A stretch of 64,000 bases of DNA from Myxococcales bacterium (GTDB lineage: Bacteria; Myxococcota_A; Polyangia; Palsa-1104). Where the stretch lies: the NCBI GenBank assembly GCA_003170275.1, contig PNAM01000106.1:329818-393817 (forward strand), in the 5' to 3' direction. This document shows positions 39,310 through 48,686 of this stretch, in pieces. Below the pieces are notes generated by a model. It searched no databases. It was not told the origin of the DNA and saw only the letters and a program-made list of their open reading frames with translations. How positions within the stretch are numbered: position 1 is the first letter of the stretch; each line of letters starts with the position of its first letter. Position numbers and translations under genes: made by a program.

Positions 39310-39790
39310 CGATCGCGATCGCGCCGGCGATCAGCAGCGCCAGCGCGGCGACTGCGAGCGTGCGCCACAGGCTGCGCGTGGCGGCATGACGATCGTCTTC
39401 GGTACGCGCGAGGTCGCCGGGCAGCTCGTGATCGAGGTACGCGAGCCCGACGGTCATCGACCGACCTTCGACGCGCACGGGGCTGGAGACGAGCACCGCG
39501 TCGCGCGCATCGTAGGCAGGCACGCCGCCGTCGGTGATCCACGCGAGACGCACGTCCGGGTCGATCTTGGGCAGCTCGCGCGCCGTCTGTTCGAGGTCCG
39601 CGAGCGGACCGTGGCTGGCCTTCATCAGATCCTGCAGGCGGGCCTCGGCGCGCCGCTTGGCGGCCGCGGGCGATTCGCGCGCCTGCAGCTCGGCCTGCCG
39701 CGCGTATTCTCCGTCGAGGTCACGCGTTTGAAAGAAGCCGTAGCCCGCGACCAGCGCGAGGGCGAAAACGGTGGCGCCGGCGATCTTCAC
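39281..39790 (-). CDS. Orphan two-helix membrane sensor-like protein
   Basis: 169 aa from GTG 39790 with GGGAG upstream. An N-terminal membrane helix (about 3-20), an extracytoplasmic region of about 115 residues (including DVRLAWITDGGVPAYDARDA and RSMTVGLAYLDHELPG) and a second helix (about 140-163) ending RLRRRA. This is the layout of the sensor half of a histidine kinase or chemoreceptor, with no HAMP or output domain. It may be a stand-alone sensor or a truncated one. Overlaps the convergent TPR gene by 29 bases, divergent from argG. Confidence 0.6.
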   Translation of the reverse strand: MKIAGATVFALALVAGYGFFQTRDLDGEYARQAELQARESPAAAKRRAEARLQDLMKASHGPLADLEQTARELPKIDPDVRLAWITDGGVPAYDARDAVLVSSPVRVEGRSMTVGLAYLDHELPGDLARTEDDRHAATRSLWRTLAVAALALLIAGAIAIAIGRLRRRA

Positions 39791-39829
39791 GCGCTCCCAG
39801 CGTAACCGATTTCGTGCTACCAACCTGGC

Positions 39830-41026
<1,197 letters not shown>

Positions 41027-41039
41027 CGATTCCGTAGGG

Positions 41040-42842
41040 TCAGTTGCGGCGGGTGGAGGAGGGAGCGCGCTTGTCGTCGCCGCGGGTGCGGGCGACGACG
41101 CGGTGGTCGCCGAGCGGAAGATCTTTGGGGACCTCGACGGTGACGCGGTACTTGCCGCCGGCGTCGGTGATGGCTTCGGCGACCTTGACCGCGCCGCCGG
41201 TGCGATCGAGGTAGATCTCGATCGGCAGCCCGCCGGCGTCGGCCCCGTCGGCGCTCACCTCGCCGCTCACCTCGACAGTCTCGCCGCGGAACGAATTGCC
41301 GTCGGACAGCGCGATCGTCAGGTGCGTGCGCGCGCGCCGTGCGGCCGGCTTGCGCGCTTCTTCCTCGCGCGCATCGGCGCCTTCCACCGCGCTCAGATCG
41401 ACCCGCGCCGGACCTCCCGATGTGCCCTTGCCGCTCTCGTCCTCGCTCCCGTTTCCGCTCGCGCTCCCGTTCCCCTTCGCGCTCCCGCCCCCATTTTCGC
41501 TCCCCCCGCCCTTGCCGCCCTTGTCGGCCAGCTGGTTCAACCCCTTCGGCGGCGGCGCCGCGCTGTTGAGAAACGGCGCCGGCTGCGGAAACGGATCGCC
41601 GCCCTTCTCGCGATAGATGCTCTTGCCTTCACCACCGACGATCTCTTCGTTGATCGGCGCGCCGCCCAGGTTCACCCGCCGCCACCCCGCGCGCGGGATG
41701 TACACCTCGACGAACACGTGCACCTCGTTCTCCACGTAGCGCACCGGAATGCCCAGCGCCATCGCCGTAATCGCGAACGCGTACGAGCGGTGCCGGCAGC
41801 AGCCCTTCTGCGCCATCGCCAGGTCGAGATACGACGATCCCGACGACGGCGGCAGCTCGCCCACCTGGAACGCGCGGAAATAGCTCACCAGCGGATCGAG
41901 CACGCTCTCGAGCGTCGCCGATTTCGCCGGCGGCTTGATGCCGATGTGCGCCAGCACCTTCGCGGTGCGCTTCAGCAGCCGCTCGGGCAGCACGCGCTGC
42001 AGCGCCCGTGGGATCTCCGACAGGCGCACGCCCGCCGGCAGCTCGCCGGCGAAGTAGCGCTGCGGCGCGTCCGAAAGCCAGGTCAGCCGGTGCCGCCCGC
42101 CCGCGCTCGAGCGGACGTACAGGTTGTCGCCGCCATCGTGCGCGAACTCCATCGGCACCTCCGGCGCGGCGCTGTACTCGAGGATGCGCGTCTCGGGCGC
42201 CACCGACGGGATCGGCACCCACCGTCCGGGCTCGAGCTCGATCACGATCGATCCCCAGAACGCATCGCGATCGCCGCTCTTCGACGCCGCGCCGAGCACG
42301 CGCAGCGGATAGCGCGTGCGATCCTGCACCTCGAGCACCTCGTCGTCGCAGTCATTGCGACCCACCCCGTCCTGCGGGCGGGGGCCCAGGCGCCCGTCGG
42401 TGCACGGCAGGATCTCGACCGCGTCGAGCGCCGTCATGCGCTTGTACGGGAACGGATCCGGATTGAACACCACGTGATAGAAGTGCTTGCCCGGCCCCTC
42501 GGGCCCGGTGTCGCGATCGGTGCGAATGATGTCGCGCCGATCGGGCGGCCCGTCTCCCCCGGGCGGCGGCGCGCCGGTAGTGCCGCCCACTTCCACCGGG
42601 TGGTCCGGTTGTGGGGTGAAGATCTGCTCGCCCGGTTTGGCCTGCGCGTCGCCCGACGGGCGGTAGTACACCTGCCCGTCCTGCGCGATCGCCTTGGCGG
42701 TCCCCTGGGGAGACCCCTGCGCGCGGCAGATCCCGCTCTCGCACTGCAGCCCACCGACGGTGACACGCTCGTGCAGCACCTGGCCGTGCGCCGGTGCGCC
42801 CGCCAGGAGGACGAGGAGTGCCATTCGGCGCATGCGCCCCAT
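41040..42842 (-). CDS. Secreted transglutaminase-like protein
   Basis: 600 aa. Signal peptide (MALLVLLAGAPAHGQ preceded by up to six residues; ATGs at 42842, 42833 and 42824 are all in frame). The transglutaminase-like core lies about residues 310-395: catalytic cysteine C348 or C349 (KGCCRHRSYAF) and H375 (ENEVHVFVEVY), but the usual third-residue Asp is N391 (GWRRVNLGG). A Gly/Ser/Asn-rich linker (about 440-480) separates a C-terminal beta domain (THLTIALSDGNSF...). Probably periplasmic peptidase or cross-linking enzyme; substrate unknown. Divergent from the nucleotidase gene. Confidence 0.8.
   Translation of the reverse strand: MGRMRRMALLVLLAGAPAHGQVLHERVTVGGLQCESGICRAQGSPQGTAKAIAQDGQVYYRPSGDAQAKPGEQIFTPQPDHPVEVGGTTGAPPPGGDGPPDRRDIIRTDRDTGPEGPGKHFYHVVFNPDPFPYKRMTALDAVEILPCTDGRLGPRPQDGVGRNDCDDEVLEVQDRTRYPLRVLGAASKSGDRDAFWGSIVIELEPGRWVPIPSVAPETRILEYSAAPEVPMEFAHDGGDNLYVRSSAGGRHRLTWLSDAPQRYFAGELPAGVRLSEIPRALQRVLPERLLKRTAKVLAHIGIKPPAKSATLESVLDPLVSYFRAFQVGELPPSSGSSYLDLAMAQKGCCRHRSYAFAITAMALGIPVRYVENEVHVFVEVYIPRAGWRRVNLGGAPINEEIVGGEGKSIYREKGGDPFPQPAPFLNSAAPPPKGLNQLADKGGKGGGSENGGGSAKGNGSASGNGSEDESGKGTSGGPARVDLSAVEGADAREEEARKPAARRARTHLTIALSDGNSFRGETVEVSGEVSADGADAGGLPIEIYLDRTGGAVKVAEAITDAGGKYRVTVEVPKDLPLGDHRVVARTRGDDKRAPSSTRRN
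41408..41525 (-). repeat. Low-complexity Gly/Ser/Asn-coding stretch
   Basis: Degenerate short tandem units (coding GNGS, GSAKGNGSASGNGS) inside the transglutaminase-like gene. It encodes a flexible linker between the catalytic and C-terminal domains and may vary in length between strains. Confidence 0.55.
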
Positions 42843-42847
42843 ATTAC

Positions 42848-42855
42848 GTTATACT
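42848..42855. promoter_or_regulatory. Symmetric divergent -10 element
   Basis: On the plus strand TATACT (42850-42855) sits ten bases before ATG 42865. On the minus strand TATAAC (42853-42848) sits at leaderless distance from ATG 42842. The two hexamers share the TATA core at 42850-42853, so one site could fire both ways. No good -35 was found for either. Confidence 0.5.
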
Positions 42856-42864
42856 TTGACGCTC

Positions 42865-44433
42865 ATGTCCTCCGGCTACCAGGGCGACCTGGATCAAAAG
42901 GCTTCAGCGCATCTGGAATTGCTCGAAGCGCTCGGACACGCCGTGCCGCGCTCGCTCGACATTCAGCGCTCGCGGCGCATCTACGTGAATCGAAACCTGA
43001 AACTCGAGGAGATCGATCTCATCGGGTTCGACATGGACTACACGCTGGCGCTTTACAACCAGCGCAACCTGGAGAACCTGTCGATCCAGTGCACCCTCGA
43101 CAAGATGGTCAAGAAGCGGGGCTATCCCGAGGAGATCCTCAAGCTCGACTACGACTACACCTTCGGCCTGCGCGGGGTGGTGGTCGACCGGCAGGAGGGC
43201 AACATCTTCAAGATGGACCGCTACGGCCACGTCGGGCGCGTCTATCACGGCAAGAAGCTGCTCACCCGCGAGGAGCGCCACCGGCTCTATCGCGGCTCGC
43301 AGCGCATCAAGCTGTCGATGCCGCGCTACGCCTGGATCGACACGCTGTTCGCGCTGCCCGAAGCGGTGATGTACGCGTCGATCATCGAAGAGGTCGACAC
43401 CAAGCAGGGGCCGTGGAACCGCGGCTACTCGCAGCTCTGGCAGGACATCCGCGAGTGCATCGACGAGGCGCACCGCGACGAGACGCTCAAGCGGGTGATC
43501 AAGGCCGACGTGCAGAAGTTCATCGTGCGCGATCCCGATCTCGCGCCCACGCTGCACAAGTTCCGCTCGTCGGGGAAGCGGCTGTTCCTGCTCACCAACT
43601 CGGCGTGGGACTACACCGAGCCGGTGATGGAGTTCCTGCTCGACGGCGCGCTGCCTGCCTATCCGTCGTGGCGCAGCTACTTCGACATCGTCGTGGTGTC
43701 GGCGCAGAAGCCGGCGTTCTTCACCGAGAAGCGACCGTTCCTCGAGCTGGAGCTCCCGAGCGGGCAGCCCAAGGGGCCGGCGCACACCGGGCCGTTCCTC
43801 AAGAACCGCGTCTACCAGGGCGGCAACGTGGTGGACTTCGAGCAGCTCGCGGGCGCGGCCGGCGATCGCATCCTGTACATCGGCGATCACATCTACGGCG
43901 ACATGTTGCGCGCCAAGAAGTCGTCGGTGTGGCGCACCGCGATGATCCTGCAGGAGCTCGAAGAGGAGCTAGTGCAGGCCGAGCGCCACAAGGATCAGAT
44001 CCTCAAGCTCGAGACGCTCGAGCGGCAGTGCAACCGGCTCGACTCCGAGATCACCTATCAGCAGCAGATGCTCAAGTCGCTGCAGAAGCTCGAGACCAAG
44101 CCAGCGCACGAAGATGGCGACGGCGATCCGCTGGTGCACGCGCACACCACCGTCGAGTCCGCCAAGCGCGAGGCCAAGCGGCGCCTCGACGAGCTGCGCG
44201 CCACCTTGCGCGCCAGCGCCGACGAGATCGAACAGATCGAAAAGGAGCTCGACCGCGCGTTCAACCCCTACTGGGGCGAGATCTTCCGCGAAGGCGTGGA
44301 GAACTCCCGCTTCGGCGAGCAGGTGGAGGACTATGCATGCGTGTACACGTCGCGCGTCTCGAACTTTCTCGCGTACTCACCGCTGCGCTACTTCCGCTCG
44401 CCGCGCGATCACATGCCGCACGAGCTGGTGTGA
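42865..44433 (+). CDS. HAD-type cytosolic 5'-nucleotidase (NT5C2-like)
   Basis: 522 aa. IDLIGFDMDYTLALYN carries the HAD nucleophile motif DxDYT; LFLLTNSAWDYT is motif II; GDRILYIGDHIYGDM is motif IV. This is the purine 5'-nucleotidase family (PF05761), which dephosphorylates IMP/GMP in eukaryotes and is found in some bacteria. C-terminal coiled-coil helices (about 360-460) resemble those of NT5C2. Cytoplasmic. It starts from the divergent promoter shared with the transglutaminase-like gene. All catalytic aspartates appear present. Confidence 0.88.
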   Translation: MSSGYQGDLDQKASAHLELLEALGHAVPRSLDIQRSRRIYVNRNLKLEEIDLIGFDMDYTLALYNQRNLENLSIQCTLDKMVKKRGYPEEILKLDYDYTFGLRGVVVDRQEGNIFKMDRYGHVGRVYHGKKLLTREERHRLYRGSQRIKLSMPRYAWIDTLFALPEAVMYASIIEEVDTKQGPWNRGYSQLWQDIRECIDEAHRDETLKRVIKADVQKFIVRDPDLAPTLHKFRSSGKRLFLLTNSAWDYTEPVMEFLLDGALPAYPSWRSYFDIVVVSAQKPAFFTEKRPFLELELPSGQPKGPAHTGPFLKNRVYQGGNVVDFEQLAGAAGDRILYIGDHIYGDMLRAKKSSVWRTAMILQELEEELVQAERHKDQILKLETLERQCNRLDSEITYQQQMLKSLQKLETKPAHEDGDGDPLVHAHTTVESAKREAKRRLDELRATLRASADEIEQIEKELDRAFNPYWGEIFREGVENSRFGEQVEDYACVYTSRVSNFLAYSPLRYFRSPRDHMPHELV

Positions 44434-44437
44434 CCGC

Positions 44438-45262
44438 GTGACCGCGCGCGCGCTGTTGCTCGGACTCTTGCTCTCGGGATGCCAACAGCGTGAGGCGCTG
44501 CCGCCCGCGCTGGCGCCCACGCCGCCGCCGCGCCTCAAGACCGGCAAGGTCTACATCAGCGGCGTGAGCTACGCGAGCGGCAGCGATCGCTTCTCCGCCG
44601 CGATCACCGGCGCGCATTTCTTCGCGACGCGGCCGGCCACCACCACCGCGACCATCGGGCCGTGCGATCTCAGGGTGAAGAGCCGCCCGCCTGCCGGTTC
44701 CGCGCCGCTGGTCGAGGCGAGCGCGGGGACGATCACCATCACCGGCGGAAAGCGCCCGTTCACGCTCGCGGCGGAGGGTGGCGCGGGTCCGATCTATCCG
44801 CGCCAGCAGCTCGAGGTCCTGGCGTGGGCGGGCGGCGAGCAGCTCACCGTCGAGGCGAGCGGCGCCGAGGTGCCGCATTTCTCCGCCATCGTGCGCGCGC
44901 CGGGTTACCTCAAGCTGAGCGATCCGGTGGTCAAGGCGGGCGCCAAGAAGCGCATCGCGCGCGATCAAGATCTCACCTTCAAGTGGGCGCCGTCCGATGG
45001 CGCCGACGTGGTGCTGGTGTTCGGCGGCGCGACCACCGACGGCTGGCGCGAGCTCGACTGTCGCTTCAAGGGCACCGCGGGCCAGGGGCTGGTGCCGGCC
45101 GCCGCGCTCGCCGAATTGCCCGCGGGGACGGGCGTCCACCACGGCTTCGCCACGCAGACGCCGGAGGTGAAGGCCGGCGACTGGACCGTGGCGTTGCAGA
45201 TCTCCAGCGCGCTGCTCTCCTCCGACGGCGATCAGCTCTACCAGGTCGTCGAGTACCGCTAA
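44438..45262 (+). CDS. Hypothetical lipoprotein
   Basis: 274 aa from GTG 44438. Signal VTARALLLGLLLSGC carries a lipobox L-L-S-G-C, followed by a Pro-rich tether. The remainder is predicted mostly beta (GKVYISGVSYASGSDRFSAA; HFSAIVRAPGYLKLSDPVV). I do not recognise a family. It follows the nucleotidase gene by four bases and may be co-transcribed. Exported and membrane-attached. Confidence 0.72.
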   Translation: MTARALLLGLLLSGCQQREALPPALAPTPPPRLKTGKVYISGVSYASGSDRFSAAITGAHFFATRPATTTATIGPCDLRVKSRPPAGSAPLVEASAGTITITGGKRPFTLAAEGGAGPIYPRQQLEVLAWAGGEQLTVEASGAEVPHFSAIVRAPGYLKLSDPVVKAGAKKRIARDQDLTFKWAPSDGADVVLVFGGATTDGWRELDCRFKGTAGQGLVPAAALAELPAGTGVHHGFATQTPEVKAGDWTVALQISSALLSSDGDQLYQVVEYR

Positions 45263-45323
45263 GCCCTACATCGGCGTACAGCGGGCCTTGATGTCCACCC
45301 GTCATTAAAGGGAAATTTACAGG

Positions 45324-46319
45324 ATGATCATTCGCGCCGAGTCCGCCTTCCAGAAGGTGCAGGACGGCATCGAGCCCCTTTTGGCGAACTGCCCGCTCAA
45401 CTACGTGTGGAAGTACGAAGCCCACAAAGAGGAGCTGCGCGCCTTGTACGAGAAGGCGAAGAAGGAGCAGTGGAATGGCCAAACCTACTTGAATTGGCAG
45501 ATTTCGGTCGATCCGGAAGCGCCGCTGATGCCCGACGAGAACAACCCGATCTTCGGCACGCACATCTGGGACAAGATGACCAAGGCGGAGCAGGGCCACT
45601 TCCGCCGCCAGTCGTACGGCTGGATGCTCTCGCAGTTCATGCACGGCGAGCAGGGCGCGCTGCTCACCGCCGCGCAGATCGTCAACACCGTGCCGTGGAT
45701 CGACGCCAAGTACTACGCCGCCACGCAGGTGGTCGACGAGGCGCGCCACGTCGAGGTCTACGAGCGCTACCTGCGCGAAAAGGTCGAGGTGATCTACCCG
45801 ATCAACGTGCACCTGAAGACGCTGCTCGACCAGGTGCTGTGCGATCCGCGCTGGGACATGAAGTACCTGGGCATGCAGATCCTCATCGAGGGGCTGGCGC
45901 TGGCGTCGTTCCGCATGATCCACGACTTCACCATCGAGCCGCTGATCAAGGAGCTGATCCACATGGTCATGCGCGACGAGGCGCGCCACGTCGCGTTCGG
46001 CGTGCTCAGCTTGCGCGAGTACTACCACAACGAGCTCAACGAGAAAGAGCGGCGCGAGCGCGAGGAGTTCATCTACGAGGCGTCGGTGCTGATGCGCGAC
46101 CGGCTGGTTGGCGTCGAGGTCTACGAGCGCTGCGGGCTGCCCGTCGAGGAATGCAAGATGCTGACGCTGCAATCGACCTCGATGCGCGAGTTTCGCAAGT
46201 TCCTGTTCATGCGCATCGTGCCGAACATCCGCCGCCTCGGCCTGCTCACTCCGTGGGTGAAGGAGAAGTTCGCCGAGATGGACATCCTCAAGTTCGAAGA
46301 CTTCCCCGCCGACGCTTAG
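45324..46319 (+). CDS. Ferritin-like di-iron protein
   Basis: 331 aa helical protein with a complete di-iron ligand set in the order E109, E139xxH142 (DEARHVEVY), E189, E219xxH222 (DEARHVAFG). This is the ferritin-like/ribonucleotide-reductase-R2-like fold; two DEARH motifs are typical of bacterial non-heme oxygenases or oxidases of the AurF/R2-like type. Substrate cannot be inferred. ATG 45324 follows a weak purine-rich site. No electron-transfer partner is adjacent. Its stop abuts the convergent lipoprotein gene. Confidence 0.82.
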   Translation: MIIRAESAFQKVQDGIEPLLANCPLNYVWKYEAHKEELRALYEKAKKEQWNGQTYLNWQISVDPEAPLMPDENNPIFGTHIWDKMTKAEQGHFRRQSYGWMLSQFMHGEQGALLTAAQIVNTVPWIDAKYYAATQVVDEARHVEVYERYLREKVEVIYPINVHLKTLLDQVLCDPRWDMKYLGMQILIEGLALASFRMIHDFTIEPLIKELIHMVMRDEARHVAFGVLSLREYYHNELNEKERREREEFIYEASVLMRDRLVGVEVYERCGLPVEECKMLTLQSTSMREFRKFLFMRIVPNIRRLGLLTPWVKEKFAEMDILKFEDFPADA

Positions 46320-47057
46320 CTACATGCAGCGCGAAACCACCGTCGTCGCGTAGCCGGGCGCGAGCGGGCCCTTCACCGACTTGCTTCCGTCCGCTCCCCA
46401 GCCGACCAGCAGCGTGCAGTTCTTTCCGGTCGCGGTCGCCGTGAACGTGTAGGTCGCCGGCGCGACGTTCAGGAACAACGAAGGACCAATCGAGCTCGCC
46501 TGCGGCGTCGGCGGCATGGTGGAGGGATCGATATAGAACGGGCCGTCGCCCGACGCCGGGGCCATGGTCGCCTTCCCGTTGGCGAGCGTCGTGGTCGAGA
46601 CCAGCGTGAAGATCGCTGCGCCCTTGGCCGGGTCCCAGGTCGAGCCGGCCGCGCTCACCCAGGCCGTCCAGGTCGCCGACGGTATGAGGGCGAGCTGCGG
46701 CGAGGCGTTCGAGTCCGCAGCGATCGGAACCAGGTCGGGAAGATAGCCGGTCTTGTCGAACGAGAGCACCAGATCCAGGCCGCCCGGCAGGCCGTCGAGC
46801 TCGAAGAATCCGGTGGCGTTGGTGGTGGTGCACTGCGTCTTCTGCGGAAAGAGACAGACCGTCACGTCGGCGAGCGGAAGGTTCACGGCCTGGGCGGACG
46901 AGGTGACGGTTCCGGCGGCGCTCACCGTCGGAAGCGGTTGCAGATCGGGTGCGCTGCCGAGATCTGCCGCGATCGCCAGATCCTGCGGGCTCGCGCCCGA
47001 GCCACAGCCCACCAGCGCCACCAACGACGTCACGAACACTGCCCCCAGTTTTCGCAT
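46320..47057 (-). CDS. Hypothetical lipoprotein with carboxypeptidase-regulatory-like domain
   Basis: 245 aa. Signal and lipobox MRKLGAVFVTSLVALVGC. Residues about 50-115 (VNLPLADVTVCLF, TTTNATGFFELDGLPGGLDL) look like a CarboxypepD_reg-like beta-sandwich, commonly found in exported proteins. The rest is unrecognised. The ATG at 47057 is preferred to 47066 because TACAAT (47065-47070, minus strand) sits at leaderless distance from it. Convergent with the di-iron gene with no gap. Confidence 0.72.
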   Translation of the reverse strand: MRKLGAVFVTSLVALVGCGSGASPQDLAIAADLGSAPDLQPLPTVSAAGTVTSSAQAVNLPLADVTVCLFPQKTQCTTTNATGFFELDGLPGGLDLVLSFDKTGYLPDLVPIAADSNASPQLALIPSATWTAWVSAAGSTWDPAKGAAIFTLVSTTTLANGKATMAPASGDGPFYIDPSTMPPTPQASSIGPSLFLNVAPATYTFTATATGKNCTLLVGWGADGSKSVKGPLAPGYATTVVSRCM

Positions 47058-47064
47058 GCGATCC

Positions 47065-47108
47065 ATTGTAGCGAAAAGGGGGCGTTCCGTCAGCATCCTG
47101 CGTACAAT
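47065..47108. promoter_or_regulatory. Divergent pair of TACAAT -10 hexamers (lipoprotein / murJ)
   Basis: Minus-strand TACAAT at 47070-47065 ends seven bases before the lipoprotein ATG (47057). Plus-strand TACAAT at 47103-47108 precedes murJ ATG 47120, giving a leader of about five bases. -35 elements are weak. Confidence 0.5.
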
Positions 47109-47119
47109 CACCGACGGCA

Positions 47120-48673
47120 ATGTCGACCACGCGCAAGCTCGGGATCGCGGCGGCGCTGTTGATCGCCTCGCAGCTCCTGTCGCGCCTGCTCGGCTTCGGG
47201 CGCGACGCGTTCATCGCCGCGGTGTTCGGCGCCAACGGCTCGACCGACGCGTTCATCGCCGCGTTCACCATCCCCGACTGGCTCAACTACATCCTGGCGG
47301 GCGGCACGCTGTCGATCACGTTCATCCCCATCTACACGCGGCACCTCACCTCGGGCGACACGCGCGAGGGCGATCGCGTGTTCTCGACCATCGCCACGCT
47401 GATGGGCGTGGTGCTGATCGCGGGGATCGTGGTGCTCGAGATCTACACGCCCAACATCGCGCGCGCGTACCTCGCCAAGCTCAAGCCCGACGACCTCGCG
47501 CTCGCCATCCAGCTCACGCGGATCCTCTTGCCCGCGCAATTCTTCTTCTACCTGGGCGGGCTCTCGTCGGCGACGCTGTTCGCGCGCCACCGCTTCGTCG
47601 CCGCGTCGATGGCGCCGCTGCTCTACAACGTGGGCACGATCGCCGGCGGCGCGCTGTTCCACCGCTCGATGGGCGTGGCGTCGCTCGCGTGGGGCACGCT
47701 GGCGGGCGCGGCGGTCGGGCCGTTCCTGGTGCAGCAGTTGGCCGCTTGGCGCGCCGGGTTGCGATATTTCCCGTCGCTGCGCATCGGGCATCCCGATTTT
47801 CGCAAGTGGCTCTACGCCAGCCTGCCGCTGATGATTGGCGTGTCGTTGGTGACCGCCGACGATTGGATCATCCGCTACTTCGCGGCCGGCGACGTGGGCG
47901 CGATCTCGTGCCTGAGCTACGCGCGCAAGCTGGTGCTGGTGCCGATCGCGGTGGCCGGCCAGGCGGTCGCGCAGGCCTCGATGCCGTTCTTCGCGCGCCT
48001 GCACGCCGAGGGCAAGCGCGACGAGCTGGGCGCGCTGGTGATGCGATCGGCGCGCGCGTCGGCCTCGATCGCCGCGCTGTGCGCCGCGGCGATGATCGCG
48101 CTCGCCTATCCGCTCATCGAGCTGCTCTTCCGGCGCGGCCACTTCACCACCGCGCAGGTCGGCCCCACCGCGCTCTACCTCGCGCTGTTCGCCATCGCCA
48201 TCCCGCTGTGGGGCATGCAAGGCATCCTCGCGCGCGCGTTCTATGCCACCGGCGACACGCTCACGCCAATGCTCGCCGGCACCGCGGTCACGCTGCTCTC
48301 GCTGCCGATCTACTGGATCGCGTTCCACGCGCTCGGCGCGGCCGGCCTGGTGCTCGCGTCCGGCTGCGGCATCCTGTTGCACACCGGCTCGCTCCTCTTG
48401 ATCCTGCCGCGCCGCCTCGAAACCTGCGATCGCGTCGCGCTGATCACCGGCGTCGCTCGCGCGCTGCTGCTCGGCGGGCTCGCCGCCGTTCCCGCGTGGG
48501 CCGCCGCCGAATTCCTGCCCATGGGCCACCTCTCGGGCCATCCGCTGGCGCTGGTCCGCCTCGCCGTCGGCTCCCTGATCTTCCTCACCGTCGTCATGAC
48601 CCTCATGCGCCCGCTCGAGGTCGACGACGCCACCAACCTCTTCAACCGCCTCTTCTCCCGCTTCCGCCGGTAG
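47120..48673 (+). CDS. murJ: Lipid II flippase MurJ
   Basis: 517 aa MATE/MVF-family protein with about 14 membrane helices. It moves lipid II across the cytoplasmic membrane for peptidoglycan synthesis. SRLLGFGRDAFIAAVFGANG, the FTIPDWLNYILAGGTLSITF helix pair, and GMQGILARAFYATGDT are MurJ hallmarks. Start is supported by TACAAT upstream. It is far from the elongasome operon at the left end but serves the same pathway. Confidence 0.94.
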   Translation: MSTTRKLGIAAALLIASQLLSRLLGFGRDAFIAAVFGANGSTDAFIAAFTIPDWLNYILAGGTLSITFIPIYTRHLTSGDTREGDRVFSTIATLMGVVLIAGIVVLEIYTPNIARAYLAKLKPDDLALAIQLTRILLPAQFFFYLGGLSSATLFARHRFVAASMAPLLYNVGTIAGGALFHRSMGVASLAWGTLAGAAVGPFLVQQLAAWRAGLRYFPSLRIGHPDFRKWLYASLPLMIGVSLVTADDWIIRYFAAGDVGAISCLSYARKLVLVPIAVAGQAVAQASMPFFARLHAEGKRDELGALVMRSARASASIAALCAAAMIALAYPLIELLFRRGHFTTAQVGPTALYLALFAIAIPLWGMQGILARAFYATGDTLTPMLAGTAVTLLSLPIYWIAFHALGAAGLVLASGCGILLHTGSLLLILPRRLETCDRVALITGVARALLLGGLAAVPAWAAAEFLPMGHLSGHPLALVRLAVGSLIFLTVVMTLMRPLEVDDATNLFNRLFSRFRR

Positions 48674-48686
48674 CGCGCGCCGATCG

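Noticed and set aside
41408-41525. Short near-repeats as a possible CRISPR array
   Set aside because: Units are degenerate, without constant spacers, and encode a Gly/Ser/Asn linker in frame. No CRISPR or cas genes were seen anywhere.
41103-44441. 1112-codon plus-strand frame across the transglutaminase-like gene and nucleotidase
   Set aside because: Arg-rich shadow composition and no motifs; both overlapping genes are well supported.
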